Positions 50,228 to 60,962 of a DNA stretch of 64,000 nucleotides are shown in pieces (position 1 is the first letter of the stretch; each line of letters begins with the position of its first letter). The stretch is taken from positions 868,001-932,000 of the forward strand of contig NZ_CABDUX010000001.1 of assembly GCF_901411515.1 (NCBI RefSeq), in the 5' to 3' direction. Made by a program: the position numbers and the translations under genes. This DNA is from Raoultibacter phocaeensis (GTDB lineage: Bacteria > Actinomycetota > Coriobacteriia > Coriobacteriales > Eggerthellaceae). Below the pieces are notes generated by a model. That model searched no databases and had not been told where the DNA came from. It worked only from the letters and a program-made list of their open reading frames with translations.

Positions 50228-50731
50228 ATGATACCCGTCAAAGTCCAGACCCTCATCGTGTCGAGTGCGCCGGCGCCTTCCATCATAGTGCTCCAGCCCG
50301 TCGAAGAGGCACCGCAAGGGAACAAGTTTCGCATCGTTCCCATCTGGATCGGCGTCAACGAGGCAACGCAGATGGGCATCGCACTCGAAAAAGCCCGCTT
50401 CTCGCGTCCGATGACGCACGATCTGTTTCTCGACGCGCTCACCAACCTTGATGCCCGCATCGACCACGTATTCATCAACGACGTGAATGGCCCCACGTTC
50501 TTCGCTAAACTCGTGCTGCGCCAGCACAATCGCCTCATCGAGCTCGATGCCCGTCCAAGCGATGCCCTCTCCCTTGCCATCCGTCAAGAGGTTCCCATCT
50601 ACATCGATGAGGACGTGCTTGAGAAAGCCTCGTTTCCCTACGTGTTCAAAACAAGCCCCGATGCAGAAACCGAAGTTGAGGAGTTCCGCCACTTCGTCGA
50701 AGGCCTCGCGCCGGAGGATTTCGAAGGTTAA
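50228..50731 (+). CDS. Bifunctional nuclease-domain (DUF151) protein
   Basis: 167 residues covering one complete DUF151/BFN domain: VLQPVEEAPQGNKFRIVPIWIGVNEATQMGIALE ... MTHDLFLDALTNLDARIDHVFIND ... ARPSDALSLAIRQEVPIYIDEDVLEKA. The SDA-A-LA-R pattern is the family hallmark. Activity in bacteria is not well settled (nuclease reported for some homologs). It has a good ribosome-binding site (ACCCGGAGGTGCC) and is one of few plus-strand genes left of the origin. Confidence 0.88.
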   Translation: MIPVKVQTLIVSSAPAPSIIVLQPVEEAPQGNKFRIVPIWIGVNEATQMGIALEKARFSRPMTHDLFLDALTNLDARIDHVFINDVNGPTFFAKLVLRQHNRLIELDARPSDALSLAIRQEVPIYIDEDVLEKASFPYVFKTSPDAETEVEEFRHFVEGLAPEDFEG

Positions 50732-50750
50732 AACACGCGTTCAGTTCCGC

Positions 50751-50798
50751 CTTTTCACGTGAAACAAGGTGCGGCACTCGGATGTTTCACGTGAAACA
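50751..50798. promoter_or_regulatory. parS pair: one degenerate, one perfect
   Basis: CTTTTCACGTGAAACA (50751-50766, two mismatches to the parS consensus) and a perfect TGTTTCACGTGAAACA (50783-50798) that sits inside a larger 24-bp palindrome. About 9 kb from the origin. ParA/ParB genes are outside the window. Confidence 0.88.
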
Positions 50799-51012
50799 TC
50801 CGTTCGCGTATCATCACATCCCCACTCCATGCGTTCATCCTCACCTGCGCGCTATCCACCCTGCAAAACAACACCTTTTCGCATGCTGCTCGAAGGCTGG
50901 GCATCCTGCGTGAAGGCGGGGGCATGGGGGCCATGGTGCTCGAAGGCCGGGGGCACGCAGCTTGAAGGCAGGGCGCCTCGTTCGAATGAGCGACGACCCC
51001 GTTTTCATCATA

Positions 51013-51044
51013 CGGAATAACACATTTCGTATTCCGTTTTTTTT
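51013..51044 (+). terminator. Terminator downstream of the DUF151 gene
   Basis: CGGAATA/TATTCCG stem, ten-base loop, then eight T on the plus strand. It is 280 bases after the DUF151 stop; nothing recognisable apart from the parS sites lies in between. Confidence 0.65.
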
Positions 51045-51069
51045 GGGGGTACGCGGCGTGCGGGGACGT

Positions 51070-51103
51070 AAAAAGGCCCGGACGCATGCGCTTTGTCCGG
51101 GCC
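51070..51103 (-). terminator. Terminator of the gyrA transcript
   Basis: GGCCCGGAC/GTCCGGGCC 9-bp stem followed by five T on the minus strand, about 33 bases after the gyrA stop. Confidence 0.85.
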
Positions 51104-51135
51104 TCGTTGCTGTGCGAATACAAGCTATGTGTTGG

Positions 51136-53955
51136 CTACTCTTCGTCGTCGTCGCCTTCGTCGTCGTCGAGGTCGATGTCGGCTTCGCTGATATCGCCGT
51201 CGAGCGCCGCGTGGATATCGTCTTGCGCATCCACGATCGTCTCGGGCTCGTCGACGGCCTTCGCTGCCTTGCGCTTCTTGCCTGCGGTCGAAATGGCGAC
51301 TGCGGTCACCTTATCGCCCTCGCACGCTTTCATCACGCAGACGCCCTGCGTCGAGCGGCCGAGTTGCGAGATGCCCTTGACCGGAGTGCGCACGACCACG
51401 CCGTCCTCGGAGATAATCATGAGTTCGTCGGTATCGCGGACGATCTTCATGGCCGAAAGCAGACCCTTCTTCTCGGTCATCGTGATCGTGAAGACACCCT
51501 GGCCGCCGCGATGGTGCTCGGGATACTCGGCAACCGGGGTGCGCTTGCCGAAGCCCTTCTCGGTGATCACGAACAGCTCGGTACCGGGTTTTGCAATCTC
51601 CATGCCGAGCACGCGCACGCCGGGGGCTACGGTCATGCCGCGCACGCCCATCGTATCGCGGCCCATGGCGCGGGCCTCGCTCTCGTCCCACATGATGGCC
51701 TTACCGGCCGACGACACCATCATGACCTTCTCGCCCTGGGCAACGCGCTTCACCGTGATGAGGCTGTCGCCGTCTTTGAGGTTGATGGCGATGAGGCCGT
51801 CGCGGCGCGTGCGGTCGTACAGGCTCATCGATGTCTTCTTCACCATGCCGTGCTCGGTGGCGAACATGAGGAATTCTTCCTCGGGGAAGTCCTTGGTCGC
51901 GATGACGGCCGAAATCGTCTCGCCCTTCGCGAGCGGAAGCAGGTTCACGATGGCCGTTCCGCGTGCGTGACGCGAAGCCTCGGGAAGCTCGTACACCTTG
52001 AGGCGGTACACTTTGCCCGCCGTGCTGAAGAACAGCATGTACGCATGCGTCGATGCGATGAACAGGTGCTCGACGAAATCGCTGTCTTTGAGGTTCACGC
52101 CCTGCATGCCCTTGCCGCCGCGCTTCTGCTGGCGGTACGTGCTCACGGGCAGCCGCTTCACGTAGCCGGCCTTCGTCACCGTAACCACCATATCTTCTTC
52201 GGCGATGAGATCTTCCACGTCGAAGTCCTTGGCCGCTTCGGTGATGCGAGTGCGCCTCGGGGTGTTGAATTTCTTCTTGATCTCGAGGAGCTCGTCTTTG
52301 ATGATCTCGCGCACAAGGGCTTCGTCGCCGAGCACACGCTTATAGTACGCGATCTTCTCGAGCAGCTCGTTCAACTCGGTCTCGATCTTGTTGCGCTCCA
52401 AACCGGTGAGGCGGCGCAGGCGCATTTCGAGGATGGCGTCGGTCTGCTTCTTCGAAAGGCCGAAGCGCTCGGTCAAACGCTCGCTCGCTTCGCTGTCGGT
52501 CTGCGACGAGCGGATGATCGAAATGACCTCGTCGATGTTATCGAGCGCGACTATCAAACCTTCGAGGATATGGGCGCGCTCCTCCGCCTTCGCGAGCTCG
52601 TAGCGGGTACGGCGCACGATGACTTCCTGTTGGTGCTGGATGTAGTAATGCAGCGTTTCCTTGAGCGAAAGCACGCGCGGCACGCCGTCGACGAGCGCAA
52701 GCATGATCACGCCGAAGCCCACCTGAAGCTGCGTATGCTTGAACAGCTTGTTGAGCACGACTTGCGGAATCGCATTCTGCTTGAGGTCGATGATGATGTC
52801 GATGCCGTGGCGGTCGGCCCCGTCGTGGACGTTCGACACCTCGGGCAGCTTCTTGTCGCGGATGAGTTCGCCGAGCTTCTCGAGAAGACGCTGGCGGTTC
52901 ACCTGGTAGGGAATCTCGGAGACCACGATGGTGCTGCGGCCGTTTTTCCCCTCTTTGACCTCGCACTTCGCACGGATCGTCAGCGACCCGCGGCCCGTCT
53001 CGTACGCATCGAGGATGCCCTTGCGTCCCATGATGATGCCGCCCGTGGGAAAGTCGGGGCCGGGAAGCGCAGCCATGAGCTCTTCGGTGGTCGCATCGGG
53101 GTTGTCGAGCATGACGCATGTCGCATCGATCGTCTCACCGAGGTTGTGCGGCGGGATATTGGTGGCCATACCGACTGCGATGCCGTTCGAGCCGTTGACG
53201 AGCAGGTTCGGGAAGCGCGCGGGCAGAACCTTCGGCTCTTCCAAGCTCTCGTCGTAGTTCGGCTGGAAATCCACCGTTTCCTTGTCGAGGTCGCGCAGAA
53301 GCTCCATCGCCGACTTGTCGAGGCGCGATTCGGTGTAGCGCATGGCGGCTGCGCCGTCGCCGTCGATCGAACCGAAGTTGCCGTGGCCGTCGACGAGCGG
53401 AAGGCGCATCGAGAACGGCTGGGCCAAGCGGACCATCGCGTCGTAGACCGCAGAGTCACCGTGCGGATGGTACTTGCCGATCACGTCGCCGACTGTACGA
53501 GCCGACTTCATGTGCGGACGGTTGGGCGTGTAGCCCGATTCGTTCATGGCGTAGAGAATGCGGCGGTGCACCGGTTTCAAACCGTCGCGCACGTCGGGAA
53601 GGGCGCGGGCGACGATAACGCTCATGGAGTATTCCAAAAACGAGGTCTGCATTTCTTTGCCGAGGTAGGCGGTACGCACAATCGTGCCGTTGCCGCCGTT
53701 GGCACCCTCGACGATCTCGCCGTGGGCACTCGGCATGTCGGCGATGAGCGAGCGCGCCATCATTTCCTCGGAAACGACCGAGCCGATCTCGCCGCGCCGG
53801 GGTTTTTCGTTATCTTCCACGTCGGCGAGGATGTCGTCGTCCGAATCGTCATCCTCTTCGGCGCGCTCGAGCAGCCGATCGATATCCTCGGGCAGCGTTC
53901 CCTCGCCGCCTTCGGATTCGTCGGCGGAATCGAAATCTTGTGTTTCGTCAGTCAC
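51136..53955 (-). CDS. gyrA: DNA gyrase subunit A
   Basis: 939 residues, longer than usual (about 820-870), because of an acidic N-terminal extension of about 95 residues before the conserved [31 protein letters not shown] and an acidic C-terminal tail. Active-site Tyr in [10 protein letters not shown]; quinolone region [20 protein letters not shown] has wild-type Ser and Asp; the GyrA box is [10 protein letters not shown]. Introduces negative supercoils with GyrB. Follows gyrB after 11 bases. Confidence 0.96.
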   Translation of the reverse strand: MTDETQDFDSADESEGGEGTLPEDIDRLLERAEEDDDSDDDILADVEDNEKPRRGEIGSVVSEEMMARSLIADMPSAHGEIVEGANGGNGTIVRTAYLGKEMQTSFLEYSMSVIVARALPDVRDGLKPVHRRILYAMNESGYTPNRPHMKSARTVGDVIGKYHPHGDSAVYDAMVRLAQPFSMRLPLVDGHGNFGSIDGDGAAAMRYTESRLDKSAMELLRDLDKETVDFQPNYDESLEEPKVLPARFPNLLVNGSNGIAVGMATNIPPHNLGETIDATCVMLDNPDATTEELMAALPGPDFPTGGIIMGRKGILDAYETGRGSLTIRAKCEVKEGKNGRSTIVVSEIPYQVNRQRLLEKLGELIRDKKLPEVSNVHDGADRHGIDIIIDLKQNAIPQVVLNKLFKHTQLQVGFGVIMLALVDGVPRVLSLKETLHYYIQHQQEVIVRRTRYELAKAEERAHILEGLIVALDNIDEVISIIRSSQTDSEASERLTERFGLSKKQTDAILEMRLRRLTGLERNKIETELNELLEKIAYYKRVLGDEALVREIIKDELLEIKKKFNTPRRTRITEAAKDFDVEDLIAEEDMVVTVTKAGYVKRLPVSTYRQQKRGGKGMQGVNLKDSDFVEHLFIASTHAYMLFFSTAGKVYRLKVYELPEASRHARGTAIVNLLPLAKGETISAVIATKDFPEEEFLMFATEHGMVKKTSMSLYDRTRRDGLIAINLKDGDSLITVKRVAQGEKVMMVSSAGKAIMWDESEARAMGRDTMGVRGMTVAPGVRVLGMEIAKPGTELFVITEKGFGKRTPVAEYPEHHRGGQGVFTITMTEKKGLLSAMKIVRDTDELMIISEDGVVVRTPVKGISQLGRSTQGVCVMKACEGDKVTAVAISTAGKKRKAAKAVDEPETIVDAQDDIHAALDGDISEADIDLDDDEGDDDEE

Positions 53956-53966
53956 GTACCTTCTCC

Positions 53967-55985
<2,019 letters not shown>

Positions 55986-56069
55986 TTATACCATATATAG
56001 TAGTAAGACGAAATCGTTTTTGAGCGCGTTTAAGGCTACAGAGAACGTACACAAGAGCCGATAAGCTCT

Positions 56070-56633
56070 TTAGTTGTCATTTTTATCGGTTTTACCCTTT
56101 TTCCACTGCAAATCAGCGATCATCGCCTTTCGGAGCGACTGCTTCAGCGTTTCGTTCTCGATAGCAGAGACGCGGCTTTCCACGTCGGCGAGCTCGGCGT
56201 TCGAAAGCGGCACCGCACGCGTCGTATCGATGTAGTGCGGCGGTTCCTCTTCTTTGTAGGGGTGATCCTTTTTGCGGTTGCCGCGCGCTATGCGAATGTC
56301 GAACTCCTGCACATCTTCCTGGAATTTCGTAAGGAACAAGAGCTTAATGCGCTCGCGCAGCGCGTTGAGCTCGGTGAGCACGATGCTGTCGTCCACATAG
56401 ACGAACAGCTTCTTGTAGCGCTCGCCCCGATGGTTCTCTTCTTCGACGATACCCACGACGTTCGTATGGGATAGGATCATGCCAGCTGCATCGGGGTTGC
56501 GCCACATGGCTCCCACCGCCTCGGCCCACATCTGCTGAACCGCCGCCGTGCGGCGGGCGATGCGCGCGGCGTCGGCGTCTTTGCCGCCCATATCCCTGAG
56601 CGCTGAGGGCATGCTTTTGGAGAGCTTCTTCAT
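56070..56633 (-). CDS. dciA: DciA-type (DUF721) helicase loader
   Basis: 187 residues from ATG 56633 (MKKLSKSMPSALRDMGGKDADAARIARRTAAVQQMWAEAVG). The DUF721 core contains W-x-x-A-V-G, TNVVGIVEEENHRGERYKKLFVYVDDSIVLTELNALRERI and RIARG. DciA proteins load the replicative helicase in bacteria lacking DnaC. A longer frame overlapping recF exists, but the conserved region begins here, 38 bases after the recF stop. Confidence 0.85.
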   Translation of the reverse strand: MKKLSKSMPSALRDMGGKDADAARIARRTAAVQQMWAEAVGAMWRNPDAAGMILSHTNVVGIVEEENHRGERYKKLFVYVDDSIVLTELNALRERIKLLFLTKFQEDVQEFDIRIARGNRKKDHPYKEEEPPHYIDTTRAVPLSNAELADVESRVSAIENETLKQSLRKAMIADLQWKKGKTDKNDN

Positions 56634-56670
56634 GAAGGCCGCCTTCGACGCGCGGCGGACGCAGCGTTTT

Positions 56671-57807
56671 TCATTGCCCGGCACCCCCGAGCTCGACGAT
56701 GCGCGCCTGCGAGAGCATGTCATCGGAAAAATACTGCAGGTTCGTGGTGGTGATGAAGGTCTGGATGTCTCCGGATATGAACCCTATCAGGGCACCTCGG
56801 CGCTCGGCGTCGAGCTCGCTCATCACATCGTCGAGCAAGAGCACGGGTTTCTGATCGAGCATATCCTGGATGAGTGACACTTCAGCAAGTTTGAAGCTGA
56901 GTACGATCGAACGCTGCTGGCCCTGGCTTCCGTACACGCGCGCATTCTTACCCCCGATGAAAAATTCCACATGGTCGGCATGCGGCCCGATGACTGCATG
57001 GCGACGACGGCGCTCCTCTTCGCGTCGGGCGGCAAGCGCAGCTTCGAGACGGACGGCGGCTTCTGATTTATCGACCACAAACGACGCAGTGCTTTCGGGA
57101 TCGTGTTCTTCCCATGAGGGAACGTAAGCGACCTGGATGGATTCGCGGCCGCCGGTGATATCGCGGTAGTAGCCCTCGATCACGCGGGCGAGCTTCGCGA
57201 ACAGCGAGCTGCGATAGCAGTACAGCTGCGTTCCGACCGTGAGCAGCGTCTGATCGAGCGCATCGAGATACGGTGCAGGACCCTCGTCTTTCAACAGTTT
57301 GTTCTTATGCTGCAGCACCTTCTCATAGTCTTTTCTAATTACGTAGTAGTTCGGCGAGAGCTGGGATCCCAGTGCATCGAGCGCAGCGCGCTTTCCCCCA
57401 TGCGACCCTTTGACGAGGTCGAGGTCGTCGGGCGTGAAGGCCACCGAGGGAAGCAACCCTTTGAGCGCTTGGATTTTCTTCGGCTTGCCGTTGAGTGCAT
57501 AGCCGCGCTTCCCTTCGGAAACGCGCAGCTCGAGGGTAAGATCGCGCGTGGCGCTTTTGAACGAGGCGGAAAGCTTCGCTTCCTGGGCTCCCCACTCGAC
57601 CATCTGGCGCGCCGTAGGATTGCGAAACGACGACAACGCCGTGAGAAGTTCGATCCCCTCGACGATGTTGGTCTTCCCCACTGCGTTTCTGCCAACGAAC
57701 ACCGTGAGCGGCCCGATATCATTGAGCGCAAACGACGGGTAGTTCCGAAAATGCGTGAAACCGACCGACGCGATGCGAAGGTCCGACGTATCGGGAGTAT
57801 CGCTCAT
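56671..57807 (-). CDS. recF: DNA replication/repair protein RecF
   Basis: 378 residues. Walker A GRNAVGKTN, signature YGSQGQQRSIVLSFKLAEVSLI, Walker B PVLLLDDVMSELDAERR. SMC-like ATPase that helps load RecA at gaps. Starts 18 bases after the dnaN stop. Confidence 0.95.
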   Translation of the reverse strand: MSDTPDTSDLRIASVGFTHFRNYPSFALNDIGPLTVFVGRNAVGKTNIVEGIELLTALSSFRNPTARQMVEWGAQEAKLSASFKSATRDLTLELRVSEGKRGYALNGKPKKIQALKGLLPSVAFTPDDLDLVKGSHGGKRAALDALGSQLSPNYYVIRKDYEKVLQHKNKLLKDEGPAPYLDALDQTLLTVGTQLYCYRSSLFAKLARVIEGYYRDITGGRESIQVAYVPSWEEHDPESTASFVVDKSEAAVRLEAALAARREEERRRRHAVIGPHADHVEFFIGGKNARVYGSQGQQRSIVLSFKLAEVSLIQDMLDQKPVLLLDDVMSELDAERRGALIGFISGDIQTFITTTNLQYFSDDMLSQARIVELGGAGQ

Positions 57808-57825
57808 GGGCGGCTTCTCTGTTTC

Positions 57826-58926
57826 CTATGAAATGCGCACAGGCATGACGAGGTAGAGGAAATTCTCGCTTTCCTCTGCTTTGAATATGCCCGGCTTCAT
57901 CGACGATTGCGCTTCGAGGTAGACCTTACCCGTCGTGACCGCGTTGAGCCCGTCGAGCAGGTACGCGTAGTTGAACGCGATCTCGACATCCTCGCCCTCG
58001 GCTTCGCACGCGAGCGTTTCCTGCGTCGAACCGACATCCTGGGCTGTGCTCGACAGCAGCGTGGTTTGAGAGTCGATGTTGATGTCGAACTTCACCGGCG
58101 TCGCCGTGTTGCTGAGCAGCGAAGCGCGCTTGACCGCAGCGACGAGGTGGCCCACGTCGAGCGCCGCGCGGGTTACGTATCCGTCGGGAAGCAGCTGTTT
58201 GTAGTTCGGGAAGTTGCCTTCGATGCGGCGGTTCACGAATACCGTGTTCGCGTACTTCACGACGATCTGGTTATCGGCGAGCGAAAGCGAAACCGGCTCG
58301 TCGGTCTTCGGAAGCGCGGCGATATCCTGCATGAACGAACCTGCGATGACCGCATTGAACTCGCCCGCCATGTCGTCAGGCACCTCGGCCTCGGTTACCG
58401 CCAAACGGTAGGAATCGGTGGCCACCATCTTGAGCAGCTTGTCTTCGAGCGTAATGAGCACACCGGTGAGGATCGCGCGCGATTCGTCCTTGGAGACGAC
58501 GCGAGCGACGCGCTTGACCATGGAAGAGAACTGGTCAAACGGGATGTTGATACTCTGATGCACGTCGACGGCGGGAAAGCCAGGGAAATCCTGCGGGTCG
58601 AGCGTTTTCAGAGAGAACGAAGCAGCGTCGCAGGTCACAACGACCGCTTCTTCGTTACCTGCCACATGGACGGCAGCGTCGGGAAGGTTTTTGATGATCT
58701 CGCCGAACAGCTTGCCCGGCACCACCGTCTCGCCCTCTTCCTCCACGAGCGCATCGACGGTGTACTGGATCGACAGCTCGAGATCAGTCGTTTGCATGGT
58801 AAGGGAATCGTTGCGGGCCTGAATATACACGCCCGACAAGATCGGCAGGGTGGAGCGGGTTGAAACGCCCTTCATGACGATCGACAGTGCGTTTTGCAAC
58901 TCGGATTGGTTTATGCTGAATTTCAC
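57826..58926 (-). CDS. dnaN: DNA polymerase III beta subunit (sliding clamp)
   Basis: 366 residues, three clamp domains: begins MKFSINQSELQNALSIVMKGVSTRSTLPILSGVYI and ends with the typical YLVMPVRIS. First gene of the leftward dnaN-recF-dciA-gyrB-gyrA series. It is divergent from dnaA, whereas in most bacteria dnaA and dnaN run in the same direction. Confidence 0.97.
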   Translation of the reverse strand: MKFSINQSELQNALSIVMKGVSTRSTLPILSGVYIQARNDSLTMQTTDLELSIQYTVDALVEEEGETVVPGKLFGEIIKNLPDAAVHVAGNEEAVVVTCDAASFSLKTLDPQDFPGFPAVDVHQSINIPFDQFSSMVKRVARVVSKDESRAILTGVLITLEDKLLKMVATDSYRLAVTEAEVPDDMAGEFNAVIAGSFMQDIAALPKTDEPVSLSLADNQIVVKYANTVFVNRRIEGNFPNYKQLLPDGYVTRAALDVGHLVAAVKRASLLSNTATPVKFDINIDSQTTLLSSTAQDVGSTQETLACEAEGEDVEIAFNYAYLLDGLNAVTTGKVYLEAQSSMKPGIFKAEESENFLYLVMPVRIS

Positions 58927-59400
58927 TGCGGCTCCCTTTCGCTCTTCTTTTCCCTAGTATCTCAAATATCGCGCGTCTGCGCGATACGATTCGGCAATCT
59001 GCGCTTCCAAACCATCTCGAACCGCCCGGGATGAACCCGAGCGGGACGGATGGGCGCGCGGCGGTCGGGGCAGCATGCGCGGGCAAATCCGGCTGCGGGT
59101 GGGAACCGCGGGCTGCGTGCAATATGGTACGCATGGCATGTGGCACGCGCAATTTGTGGCGGTCGCGGCATGCGGCATGCGGGCCGCGTCCGGCCTCGCG
59201 CGGGCAAACCGCGCGGGGTTCACCTTGCGACCTATTCCGCCCAGCCCTCATACGGGCTGGGCCGCAGGGCTCCCTCGATATTCTCATTCCCGTTCTCGAA
59301 TTGCGGTCCGCACCCGTTTTACCCGAGCGGTTTTTCGCACCACCCGCTTGGTTGCTTCCGTACCGGCCCAACTGTTTCTTTCTTCCATGAAAAGAAAGAA
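58927..59400. other. GC-rich non-coding stretch between dnaN and the origin
   Basis: Strikingly GC-rich and repetitive (GGCATGTGGCACGCGC, GGCATGCGGCATGCGGG), with a perfect hairpin GCCCAGCCC/GGGCTGGGC at about 59239-59262. No supported gene on either strand. It may be a structured leader of dnaN or an unannotated RNA. Confidence 0.35.
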
Positions 59401-59421
59401 ACAGGTACCTCCCTTACCTAG

Positions 59422-59834
59422 TTTTCAACAATTCTCATCGTCTACGTTGTGGAAAATGGGGAAAACTATTTTTTCATTCGCGCAACCCTGTGGAAATCTC
59501 TACTTTCACGTAAAGTCAAGCAACCATTTTTGAAAATCTTTACATCAACACCTTTGTGGTGTATCACCGTTGTTTTCTCTTAAAACACGCCATTGATCAG
59601 GTATTATTTTATTCACAGCAGCTTATAATGATTTAAAAACTCACCGTAAAAGCAAAAAAGCGAACAAAGATTTGATATTTGGACAAGGCTAATTTTCACC
59701 ATCTGGGAAAACTTGATTTACGTAATTGTCAAGGACGAATTTCAACAATTTGCTCTGTTTTCTTCACTCGGTTTCAGAATTTTCACGATGCGTTTTCCGA
59801 GTTTTCAACAATTTTTGAATAAAAAGTGGATAAG
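59422..59834. other. Replication origin region, left part (oriC)
   Basis: Abrupt change to AT-rich sequence with repeated DnaA-box-like 9-mers: TTTTCAACA at 59422-59430 and 59802-59810, ATTTCAACA at 59739-59747. On the other strand TTTTCCACA lies at 59449-59457, ATTTCCACA at 59489-59497 and TTATCCACT at 59825-59833. Located between dnaN and dnaA where leftward and rightward genes diverge. Confidence 0.8.
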
Positions 59835-60003
59835 TCGGAAAAGTGCCTGTAATCCATTGTTTCTGCTTTGAAGAATTCTGAATACATCGTTGAATATGCA
59901 CCGTATTACCCCGATAATGCTAAAATGCTTCTAAATTGCGTGAAAAGCATTGAAAAATGCTGAATAATTTTAAGACACCCGCTGAAAAAACTGAGGAATA
60001 TTC

Positions 60004-60786
60004 CTGAATACGGAATCGACAAACCAGAACATCTCTTCTAAATTCGCTGATGATACGAAAGCGAATTTTGATTACGCATTCGTTGAAACCATCGCGCGCA
60101 TTGCGGTGTACGATGATCTCAGGAGCGCTCCCCGCGTCATCGAAATTCAACCGGCTACCACGGCGGAATTCATCGAGAACCTTGCTTCGAAAATATACGA
60201 GCAAGCGAAGCTCGCGGGGGGAACCATCCCCTACACCGTCATCCGCGAAGTGTCCGAGAACTTCATTCACGCACAGTTCGCCGAGATCATCGTTTCCATC
60301 CTCGACCAAGGCAAAACTATCCGGTTCTCCGATCAAGGTCCGGGCATCGCCCATAAGGAAAAAGCTCAACTCCCCGGATTTTCATCGGCAATCGAGCCGA
60401 TGAAACGCTACATACGCGGCGTCGGCTCGGGATTGCCCATCGTAAAGGACTACCTCGACTTCTCCAACGGCACCATCACCATCGAAGACAACCTCGAATC
60501 TGGCTCGGTTGTCACTGTGAGCTTGACGCCGCCTGCGAACGATCGCCACCAGCCCACGATAGAGCCGCTTACTCCTCCTTTGAGCGCACGTGAAAAAGAG
60601 TTCCTTCCCTACTTCCTCCATGAGGGAGCGCTCGGCGTAACCGACCTGGTCAACCTGACCGGTATCGCCCAATCGAGCACGTATGTGACGCTGAAGAAAC
60701 TCGAGGAATACGGACTCATCGAAAAGACGGTCGGCCAGAAGCGCATCCTCACCGACATAGGCTACCAAGTAGCCAGTTCGCTGTAA
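60004..60786 (+). CDS. GHKL ATPase / winged-helix protein next to dnaA
   Basis: About 260 residues if it starts at CTG 60004, which has GAGGA six bases upstream. The conserved-looking FDYAFVETIARIAVYDDLRSAPRVIEI region begins well before the next possible start (GTG 60106), and a stop at 59992 excludes anything longer. Histidine-kinase-type ATPase fold: N-box VIREVSENFIHA, G1 box RFSDQGPGIA, G2 box GVGSGLPIVKDYL. A C-terminal winged helix follows (LTPPLSAREKEFLPYFLHEGALGVTDLVNLTGIAQSSTYVTLKKLEEYGLI). No kinase His or signal domain. It may regulate transcription or replication at the origin; role unknown. Confidence 0.8.
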   Translation: MNTESTNQNISSKFADDTKANFDYAFVETIARIAVYDDLRSAPRVIEIQPATTAEFIENLASKIYEQAKLAGGTIPYTVIREVSENFIHAQFAEIIVSILDQGKTIRFSDQGPGIAHKEKAQLPGFSSAIEPMKRYIRGVGSGLPIVKDYLDFSNGTITIEDNLESGSVVTVSLTPPANDRHQPTIEPLTPPLSAREKEFLPYFLHEGALGVTDLVNLTGIAQSSTYVTLKKLEEYGLIEKTVGQKRILTDIGYQVASSL

Positions 60787-60833
60787 GTTCTTTGCCCGCT
60801 CTGCGTATTTTCAGTACAATCGCTTCGTGCGTG

Positions 60834-60839
60834 TATAAT
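60834..60839 (+). promoter_or_regulatory. -10 element of the probable dnaA promoter
   Basis: Perfect TATAAT about 120 bases upstream of dnaA. No good -35 at normal spacing, so activation or a longer leader is likely. Confidence 0.4.
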
Positions 60840-60962
60840 CTGTTGCACTCCGCCGCCGAGGGGTTTCACATACGCTTCTCGGATCCGTACGTGCCGAATC
60901 CAAACGTACCGCGGCGGCGCTTTGGCGGGTCGGACCCGACACTACGGTAGAGGATGAATGGC

